A DNA stretch of 64,000 bases from Myxococcaceae bacterium. Its GTDB lineage: Bacteria > Myxococcota > Myxococcia > Myxococcales > Myxococcaceae. The notes beneath the pieces were generated by a model. The model saw only the letters and a list, made by a program, of their open reading frames with translations. It was not told where the DNA came from and searched no databases. Position numbers and translations under genes: made by a program. Shown here piece by piece: positions 1 through 8,580 of the stretch; position 1 is the first letter of the stretch; each line of letters begins with the position of its first letter. Where the stretch lies: NCBI GenBank assembly GCA_003818285.1, contig RPRB01000007.1, forward strand, positions 1 to 64,000. The letters are read 5' to 3'.

Positions 1-23
1 ACGTCGTCCCGGAGGGTCTTCCG

Positions 24-548
24 ATGCGAAAGTCAGCAGCAGTGCTCGCGCTCGTCCTGGGCGCGGGCGCAGCGTGGGCGCTCACCCCGGGGGACCGGGT
101 GTACGTGCGTGGGCGCGACGTGGCCGTGCTCCAGAGCACAGCGACCAGCGCGGCGACCCTGGTCAAGCTCCAGCCCGGTGACGCCGTGGTCTGGCGCGGC
201 GCCGACAAGAAGAAGCCGACCTGGCACCGGGTGGAGACGGCCGGGAAGAGCGGCTTCGTCTACTTCGCCAACCTGTCGACCACTCCGCCGGCGTCCGAGC
301 TGCTCACCTCTCCGGCCGGGGCGAAGAAGGTCGACGCTCAGGCCTTCGCCAGCTCCGGCGCCGCCGGAAAGGCGCTCACCGAGGGAGCCATCCGCTACGG
401 CAACCAGGAGGAAAAGAACAAGGGTGAGCTGCGTCCCACGATGAAGGAGACGGTTCGCCAGACGCAGACGCTCGAGGCGATCGCCGCCCAGCGCACCGGC
501 GAGGAGATCGCTGCGCAGGCGGACCGGGTCACGGGAGAGCAGCGATGA
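24..548 (+). CDS. exported SH3-like domain protein
   Basis: A 174-residue protein with a Sec signal peptide (residues 1-19, cleavage likely after AWA). A beta-rich stretch follows at about residues 21-86 (VYVRGRDVAVLQSTAT ... GFVYFANLS) that looks like a bacterial SH3 fold, usually a cell-wall or protein-binding module. The rest is charged and helical. The start is supported by GGAGGG about 7 bases upstream of ATG. Its stop overlaps the start of the M48 protease by ATGA, so the two are translationally coupled, and the SH3-like protein may act with that protease in the envelope. The SH3 assignment is from sequence pattern only; no enzymatic motif is seen. Confidence 0.75.
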   Translation: MRKSAAVLALVLGAGAAWALTPGDRVYVRGRDVAVLQSTATSAATLVKLQPGDAVVWRGADKKKPTWHRVETAGKSGFVYFANLSTTPPASELLTSPAGAKKVDAQAFASSGAAGKALTEGAIRYGNQEEKNKGELRPTMKETVRQTQTLEAIAAQRTGEEIAAQADRVTGEQR

Positions 549-1627
549 GGCGCGCGCTCCTGTCCCTGAGCATGGTCGCGCTCGTGGCCTGTGCCGCGGC
601 CTCGGGCCTCATGCGGGGCGACACCAACTCGATCGTCAGCGGCGTCGCCGAGTCGACCGGCACCGTGGTGGGGCTGACCCAGGACCTGTCCAAGTGCGAC
701 CAGATCGGCGCGGCCGAGGTCACCTTCGACGAGGAGCGGACCATCGGCGGCGCGGTGGCGCTCAACTGGGTGCAGCTGGGGGGCGGGCTTCTGGTGGACG
801 TGCCCACCGGCGACGCGGCTGCGCTCGCGAATCCCAAGGCGCTCCGCATCCAGGACACGCCACGGAACCAGCTCCACAAGTACCTGAACGTGGTGGGGAA
901 GAACCTGGCCTCCCGCTCGACCCGGCCCACGCTGCAGTGGACCTTCGGGGTGCTCGACTCGGAGGTAGTGAACGCGGTCTCCGCCCCCGGCGGCTACGTC
1001 TTCGTGACTCGCGGGCTCCTGAAGCGGGTGAGCAACGAGGCGGCGCTGGCGGGCGTCCTCTCCCACGAGATCGCCCACGTCACGCGCAAGGACGCCTTCG
1101 CCATCTACCAGAAGACGAAGGTGGACCAGTGCAAGAGCCTCGCGTACGCCAAGGCCGGCCAGAAGGAGGGGGCGGCCGTGCTCCGCTCCTACACGCCGGG
1201 GTTCATCAACCAGGCCTACGCCGCGCTCCAGGCGTTCAGCGGCGGCGCGCTGGACCTGAACGCCGCGGCGAACAACGCGCTGCTCACCCTGTTCAGCGAC
1301 GAGTTCGTCCACCGCTACCTCGAGGGCGGCTACGCACGCGACCAGGAGATCCAGGCGGACGCCACCGGCCTCGAGATCACCGTGGCGTCGGGGTACAGCC
1401 CGCGCGGCTTCGTGGACTTCATCGGCGCGCTGCCCCCGGGGCAGAACTTCTTCGCCCACCACCCCGCGCCGAGTGACCGGGTGGCCTCGATGAAGCTGCT
1501 GCTCGGCAAGACGCGAATGGCGAGCATGAGCTCGCCCGCGCCCGGCTCACCGTTCTCGCCGTTCAACCAGGACGTGTCCCAGCTGCCGCTTCTCCCGCTG
1601 CACGACGAGCTCGCGGCAGCCCGCTGA
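545..1627 (+). CDS. M48-family metalloprotease, lipoprotein
   Basis: A 360-residue zinc metalloprotease. A lipobox (LVAC, Cys16) follows a short signal peptide, so it should be membrane-anchored on the periplasmic side. The zinc motif HEIAH is at residues 174-178. The third ligand is probably Glu268 in the EIQAD segment, as in M48 family members that cleave misassembled envelope proteins (BepA/LoiP type). The catalytic domain spans about residues 100-330. ATGA overlap with the preceding SH3-like gene indicates an operon. It converges with pomX, 73 bases away. Substrates cannot be inferred from sequence. Confidence 0.9.
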   Translation: MRRALLSLSMVALVACAAASGLMRGDTNSIVSGVAESTGTVVGLTQDLSKCDQIGAAEVTFDEERTIGGAVALNWVQLGGGLLVDVPTGDAAALANPKALRIQDTPRNQLHKYLNVVGKNLASRSTRPTLQWTFGVLDSEVVNAVSAPGGYVFVTRGLLKRVSNEAALAGVLSHEIAHVTRKDAFAIYQKTKVDQCKSLAYAKAGQKEGAAVLRSYTPGFINQAYAALQAFSGGALDLNAAANNALLTLFSDEFVHRYLEGGYARDQEIQADATGLEITVASGYSPRGFVDFIGALPPGQNFFAHHPAPSDRVASMKLLLGKTRMASMSSPAPGSPFSPFNQDVSQLPLLPLHDELAAAR

Positions 1628-1700
1628 GGGAATCCCCCGCCGGCGACCTCGAACGGAAGGCCGGCCCACGAACCGACATGCTGGACCGACCCTCCGTCGT

Positions 1701-3050
1701 TCAGCGCCGCGCGGCTTCGGTGAGCGCGCGGTGGACGGACTCGAGCGCCTTCCGGGCCTCGAGCAGCTCGGCGCGCTCGGCGGTGAGATCCGCCACCTGG
1801 CGGGCGAGGGTGTCCCGCTCGGTGCTCAGCACTTCCACGCTCTTGCGAAGCTGCGTCCCGTCGTCGCGAAAGCGCTCGAGCTCTCCGGCCAGCCGCTCCT
1901 CCTCGGAGAGACTGTCGGCGAGCTCCGCATCCTTTCGCGTCATATCGGCTGCCAGCCGCTCGCGCTGCTCTTGCTCCGCCGCCGCCTGCGTCCGCGCCTC
2001 CTGCACCGCGAGGAGCGCCTCGTCCCGCTCGCCCTCGACCGACTGCAGCTCGCGCTCCAGCTCCGACAGCAAACCCGCGCGCTCCTCCATCTGCGCGGCG
2101 AGCCGGCGTGCCTCCTCCACCCGCCCCCGAGCCTCCTCGGTCGCACGCTCGCAGGCGCGGCGGGCCACGTCGAGGTCGTGCTGGAGGGCCGCGTTGTGCT
2201 GCTTCACCTGGGTGAGCTCGGCCTGGAGATGGGCGATGCGCTCGACGGCGAGCACGCCGGCCGCGGCCACGCTGGTCGGCAACGGCTCGGGGCGCGGGTG
2301 CTCGCGAACTCCGCGGAGCCGCTCTCGCAGACGCTCACGCCGCGTGGCGGTGTCGTCCTGCGCGGCCTGGCGCGCGACGGGGGCGGAAGCCCCGGGCGGC
2401 GGAGCGACCACCGTCTCGGTGCGCACCGTCGTCGACGGACGGCGCTCCGCCATGGCCCCGGCCACCGGAGCGGCGGGGGCAGGCATCGGCGCTGGAGGTG
2501 CGGACCGGCTGGACGGGGGCGAGGCCGGGGGCGGCGAAGAGGCACGGCTCGGTGCCGACACGGTCGAAGGTGCCGACGAACTGCTCGAGGGCGGCGCGGC
2601 GGCGGGCGCGGCCCGACCGCTGGACCGGGAGTCCGCCCCCGCGCCGCCTCGCGCTGCCGGCGCAGGACCCGAGACGACGGTCGACGCGGACCCGTGCGCC
2701 GTGGCTCCCCGCCCCTTCGCCCCGACCGCCACGGTGACCCGTTCCTCCTCCTGGACCTCCTCGGGCTCGGCGACGGCCGCGGCCTCGCGCAGGGTCGCCT
2801 CGACCCGGCTCCGGGTGGAGACCTCCTCCTCCTCAGCCTCGCTCGCCCGCGCCGCGGCGGCGAGCACCTCGCGCGCCGTCGGTGCCTCGACCTCGGCGGC
2901 TCTGGACTGGCCGGCCACCTGGGCCGCGACCTCGTACACCCAGTCGTCCTCGGCACCGCGCGACTCGGAGGCCGCGGGGCCCGGCGGCGGCCCACCGAGC
3001 TTCAGCCTCGGCTTGGCGCGGGACACGTTCTGATCGAAGGCTTTCTTCAT
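1701..3050 (-). CDS. pomX: PomX, division-site positioning scaffold and PomZ ATPase activator
   Basis: A 449-residue protein. The N-terminus MKKAFDQNVSRAKPRLKLGG closely matches the M. xanthus PomX N-terminal peptide that stimulates PomZ ATPase activity, including Lys13 and Arg15. A Pro/Ala/Ser-rich disordered region (about 20-260) separates it from a long C-terminal coiled coil (about 266-449) expected to drive polymerisation. The chosen ATG has GGGAGAG just upstream and lies 10 bases past the pomZ stop; an in-frame ATG further upstream would sit inside pomZ and lacks support. Third gene of pomY-pomZ-pomX, the order seen in Myxococcus. In that system the complex sits on the nucleoid at midcell and promotes FtsZ ring formation. 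Confidence 0.93.
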   Translation of the reverse strand: MKKAFDQNVSRAKPRLKLGGPPPGPAASESRGAEDDWVYEVAAQVAGQSRAAEVEAPTAREVLAAAARASEAEEEEVSTRSRVEATLREAAAVAEPEEVQEEERVTVAVGAKGRGATAHGSASTVVSGPAPAARGGAGADSRSSGRAAPAAAPPSSSSSAPSTVSAPSRASSPPPASPPSSRSAPPAPMPAPAAPVAGAMAERRPSTTVRTETVVAPPPGASAPVARQAAQDDTATRRERLRERLRGVREHPRPEPLPTSVAAAGVLAVERIAHLQAELTQVKQHNAALQHDLDVARRACERATEEARGRVEEARRLAAQMEERAGLLSELERELQSVEGERDEALLAVQEARTQAAAEQEQRERLAADMTRKDAELADSLSEEERLAGELERFRDDGTQLRKSVEVLSTERDTLARQVADLTAERAELLEARKALESVHRALTEAARR

Positions 3051-3060
3051 CGGCTCTCCC

Positions 3061-4014
3061 CTACCCCGCCCGCGCGTCGGTTGCGGCCTGTACCCGGGAC
3101 TGATCCAGCCGGTGGAGCACTTCCCGGAGGAACGCATCCACGTCGTGGGCGCCCTTCGAGTCCCGCTCGGAGATGAACACCGGCACGCCCTCGCTCGAGG
3201 CCTGGGCGAACTTCGTGCACTGCCGCACCAGGGTGGTCAGTAGATATTCCGGGTAATGCTCTCGCAGCGCGGCTAGGGCTTCTTTGGCCAGCTTGAAGGT
3301 CTGGTTGAACGCGTTCACGACGATGAACACGTGGTCGAGCACGTGGTTCAGGTCCTCCTCGAGGCTCTGCACCGTCTCGAAGAGCAGCTTCAGTCCATGG
3401 AACGACAGGAAGTCGGGCAGCACCGGGACGAAGAGGTCCTCCGCCACCATCAGCGCGTTCAGGTTCAGCAGCCCGAAGGACGGTGGCGCGTCGAAGACCA
3501 TCACGTCGTAGCGGTCCTCGATCTCCTCCACCGCCTTGCGGAGCTTGAACTCGCGGCCCGCCATCGGCATCAACGCCAGGTCCACGGTGCTCATGCCCAG
3601 GTTGCTGGGGACGAAGTCGAGGTTGGGCAGCGGGGTGTGCTGGATCGCCTCGGACAGTGGTGCCTTGCGGACCAGCACATGGAGCAGCGTCTTCTCGAAG
3701 TCCTCGCCCTCGTACCCGAGGCACTTCGTGGCGTGGCCCTGACTGTCCAGATCCACCAGCAGCACCGAGTAGCCCAGCTCCGCCAGGCGATAGGCGTATG
3801 AGGTGGAGAGCGAGGTCTTCCCCGTTCCGCCCTTGAAGTTGAGGAACAGCTGCTTCCGGTGGCCGATCGGCCGCGGGTGGATCCGCAGCGCCTTGCGCAG
3901 CGCCCAGAGGTCCTGCGCAGAGTAGCTGTGCTGGTCCAGCGCCGACCGGAGCGCCTTCGACGGAATCCCGAGGAGCTCGGCCGTCGTCTTGGGGGTGTAG
4001 ATGGGAAGATCCAT
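3061..4014 (-). CDS. pomZ: PomZ, ParA/MinD-type ATPase for division-site positioning
   Basis: A 317-residue ParA-family ATPase with a ~50-residue N-terminal extension ahead of a deviant Walker A motif, KGGTGKT (61-67). Gly62 and Lys66 (nucleotide binding), Asp90 (hydrolysis; VDLDSQGH) and Lys268 (non-specific DNA binding) fall at exactly the residue numbers characterised in M. xanthus PomZ. Walker B-like VMVFDAPPS is at 171-179. ATP-bound dimers bind the nucleoid and are released when PomX, PomY and DNA stimulate hydrolysis. It is flanked by pomY (20 bases upstream) and pomX, with no ParB gene or parS site visible, which argues against a chromosome or plasmid partition role. Confidence 0.95.
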   Translation of the reverse strand: MDLPIYTPKTTAELLGIPSKALRSALDQHSYSAQDLWALRKALRIHPRPIGHRKQLFLNFKGGTGKTSLSTSYAYRLAELGYSVLLVDLDSQGHATKCLGYEGEDFEKTLLHVLVRKAPLSEAIQHTPLPNLDFVPSNLGMSTVDLALMPMAGREFKLRKAVEEIEDRYDVMVFDAPPSFGLLNLNALMVAEDLFVPVLPDFLSFHGLKLLFETVQSLEEDLNHVLDHVFIVVNAFNQTFKLAKEALAALREHYPEYLLTTLVRQCTKFAQASSEGVPVFISERDSKGAHDVDAFLREVLHRLDQSRVQAATDARAG

Positions 4015-4034
4015 CTCGTCAGTCCTCGTGCTCG

Positions 4035-5822
4035 TCAGGCGACGAACAGCTTCGCCCCGCGCCGGACCACCTGCCCGCGCGCCGTGAGAAGTGCTGCGGC
4101 CTCGATCACCCGTTCGTCTGTCACCCCCAGCTGGGTGGCCAGGTCCAGCACCGTTCGGCCCCGCATCGAGGTGCGGAGCTCGGAGGTGATCTGGAGGCAG
4201 AGGGCCTCGTCCGCATGAAGGCCGCCGGCGCCGAGCTCCCGGGGGGCCGCCGGCGGAAGCGCCACCTCGATGGGTGCGGGCCAGCCCGCCACCCCCGCGC
4301 CGGACGCCGCCGCCGGGTCCTCGAGCTCCGCCGGCAGCTCGATCTCGGGCGCTGGCTCGGGCGACGACGGCTCGGGCTCGGGCTCGGGGCGGGGTGGAGC
4401 ACGCGTGGCCAGGCCGAGGGGTCTCGCGCGCTGGGAGAGCGGCACTGGCGCCACGGTCGCCAGGCGCCGGACCTCGCGCCGGCGCTCCTCGTCGGAGAGG
4501 GTCGCGACGTGCCCCACGTCCATGCCCAGAAGCCCGGAGAGGCTCCGGGCGGCGGCGCGCCGGACCCCGAGGTGGGGATCCTCCAGCGCTCCGAGCAGCC
4601 GCGAGCGGGCCAGCTCGCCCCCGGCCGCTCCCGCGGCGAGGACCGCCAGCCGGCGGACCTCGGGATCCGGGTCCCGCGACACCTGCCGCTCCAGCTCGAG
4701 CATCCGCTCCGGCCCGAGCGACACCGCGAGGAGCGCCGTGCGCCGGCGGACCGAGGCGTCCGGGTCGTGCGCCGCTCGCGACAGATGCGCCGGGGCGGCG
4801 TCCGGATCCAGGTGGGTGATGGCCCGGAGCGCGGCGATGCGCACCACGGGCTCGGGCGCGCTCAGGAGCGGCTCGACCACCGCGGCTCCCTCGCGGCTGG
4901 CCAGCGCGCGGAATGCCTCCAGGAACGCCACCAGCACCGTTTCGTCCCGCTCCGCGTGGAGAGCCACCGCGAGCGCCGGCGAGGCGGCGCGATCTCCGAG
5001 CGTGCGGAGGCGCTCGGCAGCGCGGGAGCGCGCGGACGGGTCGGGGCTGGACAGCTCGCGGATGGAGAAGCCGAACAGGCTCTCCTCCCCGAGCCGCGGG
5101 CTGGGGGGGACGGCAAGGCGGCCCTGCTCGAACAGCCGTTCGGCCTCGCGGGTCACCGCGAGGAGAGCCGCCGCCGAAGGCACCGCTCCCTCCGCGAAGA
5201 GCGCCGGCCGCTCCCGCGCGGAGGCCCCTGCGGGCGGCGAGGAGGGACGCAGCGAGGGGCGCGCGGGGACCCCCGGAACCGGCGTTGCCCCGGGGGCGGA
5301 GAGTCCGTTCCGGGCCACGTCGCTGTGCACCGCCACCGTCTCCAGCGCGGGCGCCTCGGCTCGCACCGAGTCCAGCGACCCGGATGGTGCGGAGCCGCCG
5401 TCGAGGAGCCGGGAGGGAGGCGTCGCGACCTCGAGCGCCGGGGTTCGCAGCGCGATCGCCTCGGCCCGAAGGTCGGAGATGAATCCGGCGAGGTCGAAGT
5501 CGAGCCCGGCCGAGGTCCCCTGGATGCGTGACGCCTCCAGGACCTTCCCCATCAGGCCGGCCCGCTCGGCGCGCATCGCGTCGAGCACCCGGGCGCCCTC
5601 CTCGCGATCACGGTGGGCCCGGCCGAGCTCCACCTCCAGCTCGGCCACGCGGCGGCGGAGCTCGACCTCGCGCTGGGAGGCAGAGGCCAGATCGGCGCGC
5701 AGGGCGTCTGCCTCCGACCGGAGGGTCGCCGCATCCGCCTGGAGCGTCTCCGAGCGTGCCTCGAAATAGACGATCTTCTCGAGCGCACTCCGGAGGAGCG
5801 CCTCTGCCCGTCCATCGCTCAC
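4035..5822 (-). CDS. pomY: PomY, HEAT-repeat division-site positioning protein
   Basis: A 595-residue protein with an N-terminal coiled coil (about 5-100), a disordered linker, and HEAT-type helical repeats (about 250-440; units such as DPDASVRRRTALLAVSLG and DPDPEVRRLAVLAAGAAG). A Pro/Glu-rich segment (about 460-500) follows, then a compact helical C-terminus (about 530-595) resembling a winged-helix fold. Coiled coil, HEAT and Pro-rich order matches M. xanthus PomY, which bridges PomX and PomZ, stimulates PomZ hydrolysis and helps FtsZ nucleation. The start is GTG with a weak ribosome site. First gene of the pomYZX operon. The C-terminal domain is the least expected part. Assignment rests on architecture plus neighbours, since HEAT repeats alone are not diagnostic. 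Confidence 0.85.
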   Translation of the reverse strand: MSDGRAEALLRSALEKIVYFEARSETLQADAATLRSEADALRADLASASQREVELRRRVAELEVELGRAHRDREEGARVLDAMRAERAGLMGKVLEASRIQGTSAGLDFDLAGFISDLRAEAIALRTPALEVATPPSRLLDGGSAPSGSLDSVRAEAPALETVAVHSDVARNGLSAPGATPVPGVPARPSLRPSSPPAGASARERPALFAEGAVPSAAALLAVTREAERLFEQGRLAVPPSPRLGEESLFGFSIRELSSPDPSARSRAAERLRTLGDRAASPALAVALHAERDETVLVAFLEAFRALASREGAAVVEPLLSAPEPVVRIAALRAITHLDPDAAPAHLSRAAHDPDASVRRRTALLAVSLGPERMLELERQVSRDPDPEVRRLAVLAAGAAGGELARSRLLGALEDPHLGVRRAAARSLSGLLGMDVGHVATLSDEERRREVRRLATVAPVPLSQRARPLGLATRAPPRPEPEPEPSSPEPAPEIELPAELEDPAAASGAGVAGWPAPIEVALPPAAPRELGAGGLHADEALCLQITSELRTSMRGRTVLDLATQLGVTDERVIEAAALLTARGQVVRRGAKLFVA

Positions 5823-5884
5823 CAGCCGGGCAGTGTACAGGGGTGATCCGTCGTCGCCAGTCTTGTGACACCTGCGACAGGCAG

Positions 5885-7468
5885 CTAGCGGGCAGGCGTG
5901 GCCTGCTGAGGGGAAGCCTCCGTCATTCCGGGCCCCTGGGCCACGTTCTTCCCCGGGGTCGGCGGGGCTAGCGGGACGTACGCCTCGGCGAGGCTCACCG
6001 TGGTCTCGCCCACCTTCGGAGAGAGGCGCTCCACCAGGTCACCCATGCTGCTGGCCAGATCGGTCTGGGCGGCGGCGCCACGCCGGAGCTGTCGCTCGAG
6101 CTTGCCCATGTGCTCGTAGTGCTCGCGGTCCCGCGCGGCCAGCCCCTGCGCGGTCCGCAGCTCCAGGGCGAGCCCGGCGTTCGCCCGGAGAGCGTCCAGC
6201 ACGCGCTCGACCAGCACCAGGCCGTCGGCGTCCAGGCCGCCCTTCGGGTACGCCTTGAGCCCGAACCTGCCGCCCACCCAGACCCGGCCCAGCTCGCCGA
6301 ACCCCTCCGGCTGCCCCTCGGGGAGGTCCTCCAGCACCAGCGCCGGCGAGCTCCGGACCGGAAAGGCCGGTGACATCACCTCGAAGATCAGCGCACCGTC
6401 GGTCCGGGCCCGGGCGACGGCCACCGCCCCGTCGAAGGGGAAGAAGGGGTCGATGGCGCCCTCGAGGCCGGAGACCAGCCGGGTCCGCGCCTTGCGGTCC
6501 AGGGCGGAGACCTCGATCCGCTCCCGCCGCGGACTCTTCTTGAGGGTGGTCATCATGTCGCGCACCTGGTCGATGGCGACCACCACGTTGAGCGGCGTGT
6601 TGCCGGCGTAGCCCGCGTGGTACACGCCGACCAGCTCGAACTCGCCGGTGCGGCAGGAGACGCCGAGCACCGGTGACCCCGAGTTGCCGGGCGACAGCTG
6701 CGCGTCCACCACGAAGTCGACGTGGTCCCAGTCCTTCTCGTCGTCGTGGTCGTAGGTGGAGACCACCTTGCCCACGTTGGTGGCCTTGAACGCGCCGAGG
6801 GGGAAGCCGCGCACGTCGACCACGTTACGCTCCTTGAGGTCCGCCGAGCGCCCCACCTTCCAGGGCAGGATCGGCAGGAGCGCGTGCGCCTTGAGCACCG
6901 TCATGTCCATCGACTTGTCGGTGACCACCCGCAGGAGCGGGATGTCGTCGCGGTCGTAGGTGTCGCGCTCGGACTCGACGATCCTGACCGCGTCGGAGAT
7001 CCGCTTGCACCCGGGTGGCACGTCGTCGACCTTGTGCTCGTCGTCGGTGACGGCGGGCCACTCGGCCACGTGCTGGTTGGTGAGGATGTACGTCTCGCCG
7101 TTCTGTTGCCGGTAGCCGAAGCCGGTGCCGTGGGCGAGCGCCTTCCGGCGGACCCGCCGCACGTTGCCGTCGCCGGAGTAGCTGAGGCACTCGTAGGTCG
7201 CGGTGGTGCGGATGGCGTAGACCCACGATTGCGACTGGGGCTTCTGCTCGGCCTCGCGCGCGGCCGGCGACAGCGCGGCGAAGTCGTCGGCATACGCCCC
7301 AGCGCAATACGCGCCCTTGGTGAATCCGACCCCGCCCAGGCCACCCCGAGCGCGGACCCGCGGGGCGACGACGAGGGTCACCGCGACGAAGGTCAACGCC
7401 AGCCCCGCAACCGCCCCGCGCTTCATCCAGATTCGCCTCCGGGCGCCGGCCTCGGTCTCTTGGTCCAT
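5885..7468 (-). CDS. membrane-anchored trypsin-like serine protease
   Basis: A 527-residue protein with an N-terminal membrane helix (about 16-35), placing the rest in the periplasm. It has a trypsin/DegP-type fold with a complete catalytic triad: His133 (TNQHVA), Asp188 (SMDMTVLKA) and Ser263 (SPGNSGSPV). The C-terminal half (about 320-500) has no PDZ motif that I recognise and ends in a Pro/Gln-rich tail. ATG start; no good ribosome site. It stands alone between pomY and a divergent small exported protein. A role in envelope proteolysis is inferred from localisation; the substrate is unknown. Confidence 0.85.
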   Translation of the reverse strand: MDQETEAGARRRIWMKRGAVAGLALTFVAVTLVVAPRVRARGGLGGVGFTKGAYCAGAYADDFAALSPAAREAEQKPQSQSWVYAIRTTATYECLSYSGDGNVRRVRRKALAHGTGFGYRQQNGETYILTNQHVAEWPAVTDDEHKVDDVPPGCKRISDAVRIVESERDTYDRDDIPLLRVVTDKSMDMTVLKAHALLPILPWKVGRSADLKERNVVDVRGFPLGAFKATNVGKVVSTYDHDDEKDWDHVDFVVDAQLSPGNSGSPVLGVSCRTGEFELVGVYHAGYAGNTPLNVVVAIDQVRDMMTTLKKSPRRERIEVSALDRKARTRLVSGLEGAIDPFFPFDGAVAVARARTDGALIFEVMSPAFPVRSSPALVLEDLPEGQPEGFGELGRVWVGGRFGLKAYPKGGLDADGLVLVERVLDALRANAGLALELRTAQGLAARDREHYEHMGKLERQLRRGAAAQTDLASSMGDLVERLSPKVGETTVSLAEAYVPLAPPTPGKNVAQGPGMTEASPQQATPAR

Positions 7469-7656
7469 GGGTGCGTCCCGCGGCCGTTCAGTTTAGGCCC
7501 GACGGTCCCGCAACGCGCGCCCGGGGGTGAGTGTTCCTGCCCCCCCCCACGGCGTGACATCAGCCACTCGCTGCGTCATCGCCCAGGAGACGCTGCTTGA
7601 CACTCCGGTGCGGCTGCCGGAGCGTCCCGCGCCGTCCCACCTCAGGGGAGACCCGC

Positions 7657-7926
7657 ATGAACTTCCGCACCCTGGCCCTCGCCTCCGCGCTCGTGCTGCC
7701 TGCAGCCGCGCTCGCCGACCACACCTACCAGGTCACCGGTCCGGTGGTGTCCTCGACGCCGGAGTCGATCACCGTGAAGAAGGGCAGCGAAAACTGGGAG
7801 ATCGCCCGTGGCGACGACAAGACCGACGTCCAGCCCGGCGACAAGGTCACGGTCACCTACACGATGACGGCGAAGAAGGTCGAGGTGAAGGCGGCCTCGA
7901 GTGGCACCAAGAAGGCGAAGAAGTAG
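7657..7926 (+). CDS. small exported protein of unknown function
   Basis: An 89-residue protein with a clear signal peptide (residues 1-20, cleavage after ALA). The mature ~69-residue domain is predicted all-beta (DHTYQVTGPVVSSTPESITV ... KVTVTYTMTAKKVEVK) with a Lys-rich tail (KKAKK). GGGGAG about 7 bases before the chosen ATG supports it over an upstream in-frame ATG. The sequence pattern could be a small OB or DUF5666-like barrel, but I see no catalytic residues. Solitary gene. Confidence 0.75.
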   Translation: MNFRTLALASALVLPAAALADHTYQVTGPVVSSTPESITVKKGSENWEIARGDDKTDVQPGDKVTVTYTMTAKKVEVKAASSGTKKAKK

Positions 7927-8265
7927 CCGGACGGCTGCACGAGTCGCCGGAGCACTTGGTTGAGCGCTGCCTCTGTCGAGCAGCGCTGTCCGTGATGCGG
8001 GACCAGTCGCCGGCGTCGGTCGGTCGGCTCGGAGGAGAGGACAGCCTCGGCGAGGCGCAGCGCCTCCTCGAGAACCAGGGGGTGGAGAGCCGCCAGGCGA
8101 AGATGATCTTTGTGCACCTCGTCCGGGAAGGACCCGCCTGCCGGAGATGTGGTGCCGGCCTCGAGGGCTCCGGGCTGGTCCGGTGACCCGCGGCGAGGCC
8201 TCCTTCGCCGCGTCGCTGCGATGCGCCGAACCTCGTCTGGTGAGCAGGGACGGTCGCGACGCTCC
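7927..8265. other. gene-free stretch, about 340 bases
   Basis: No convincing coding frame on either strand; open frames here are Arg-rich shadows without ribosome sites. No RNA gene, palindrome or T-tract terminator stands out. It lies between two convergent genes, so factor-dependent termination is likely. Confidence 0.5.
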
Positions 8266-8547
8266 TCAGCGCCTGGCCGTCTCGAGCTCCCGGCAGCGGG
8301 ACCGCACCCACTCCATCGCGTTCATCAGCGAGTCCACCGGGCTGACTCCACCGAAGCACTGCACCCCGTCGGTGACGTCCTCCATCCAGACCGGGCAGAC
8401 CCAGTCGTCCTCGGGAACGTCGCTCAGATGGCGCGGCCGGCCGACCTTCACCCGGACCCGCTCGGAAACTCCCGACGCCGGGCGGAGGCGAACCTCGCCG
8501 TCCGCGATCACCTCGTCGACGTCGGCCATCGGCGTGAGCTCGGCCAT
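8266..8547 (-). CDS. small conserved-looking hypothetical protein
   Basis: A 93-residue soluble protein, charged N-terminus followed by VRVKVGRPR, a Trp/Cys-containing core (DWVCPVWMEDVTDGVQCFGGV) and a C-terminal helix (MNAMEWVRSRCRELE). AAGGAG about 8 bases upstream of ATG is a strong ribosome site. Composition is normal for a real protein, unlike the shadows around it. It lies 33 bases downstream of ettA on the same strand and may be cotranscribed. I do not recognise a characterised family. Confidence 0.7.
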   Translation of the reverse strand: MAELTPMADVDEVIADGEVRLRPASGVSERVRVKVGRPRHLSDVPEDDWVCPVWMEDVTDGVQCFGGVSPVDSLMNAMEWVRSRCRELETARR

Positions 8548-8580
8548 TCCCCGCTCCTTTCCCCAGTGAGGCAGCGCCCC

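Noticed and set aside
1678-3033. Ser/Arg-rich plus-strand frame opposite pomX
   Set aside because: PomX on the other strand has a matched N-terminal peptide and ribosome site; this frame has neither.
3061-4014. Partition ParA of a chromosome or plasmid
   Set aside because: No ParB or parS nearby, and residue numbering and neighbours match PomZ.
7857-8117. 86-codon minus-strand frame in the 7.9-8.3 kb gap
   Set aside because: Overlaps the exported-protein gene, lacks a ribosome site and has no family pattern.
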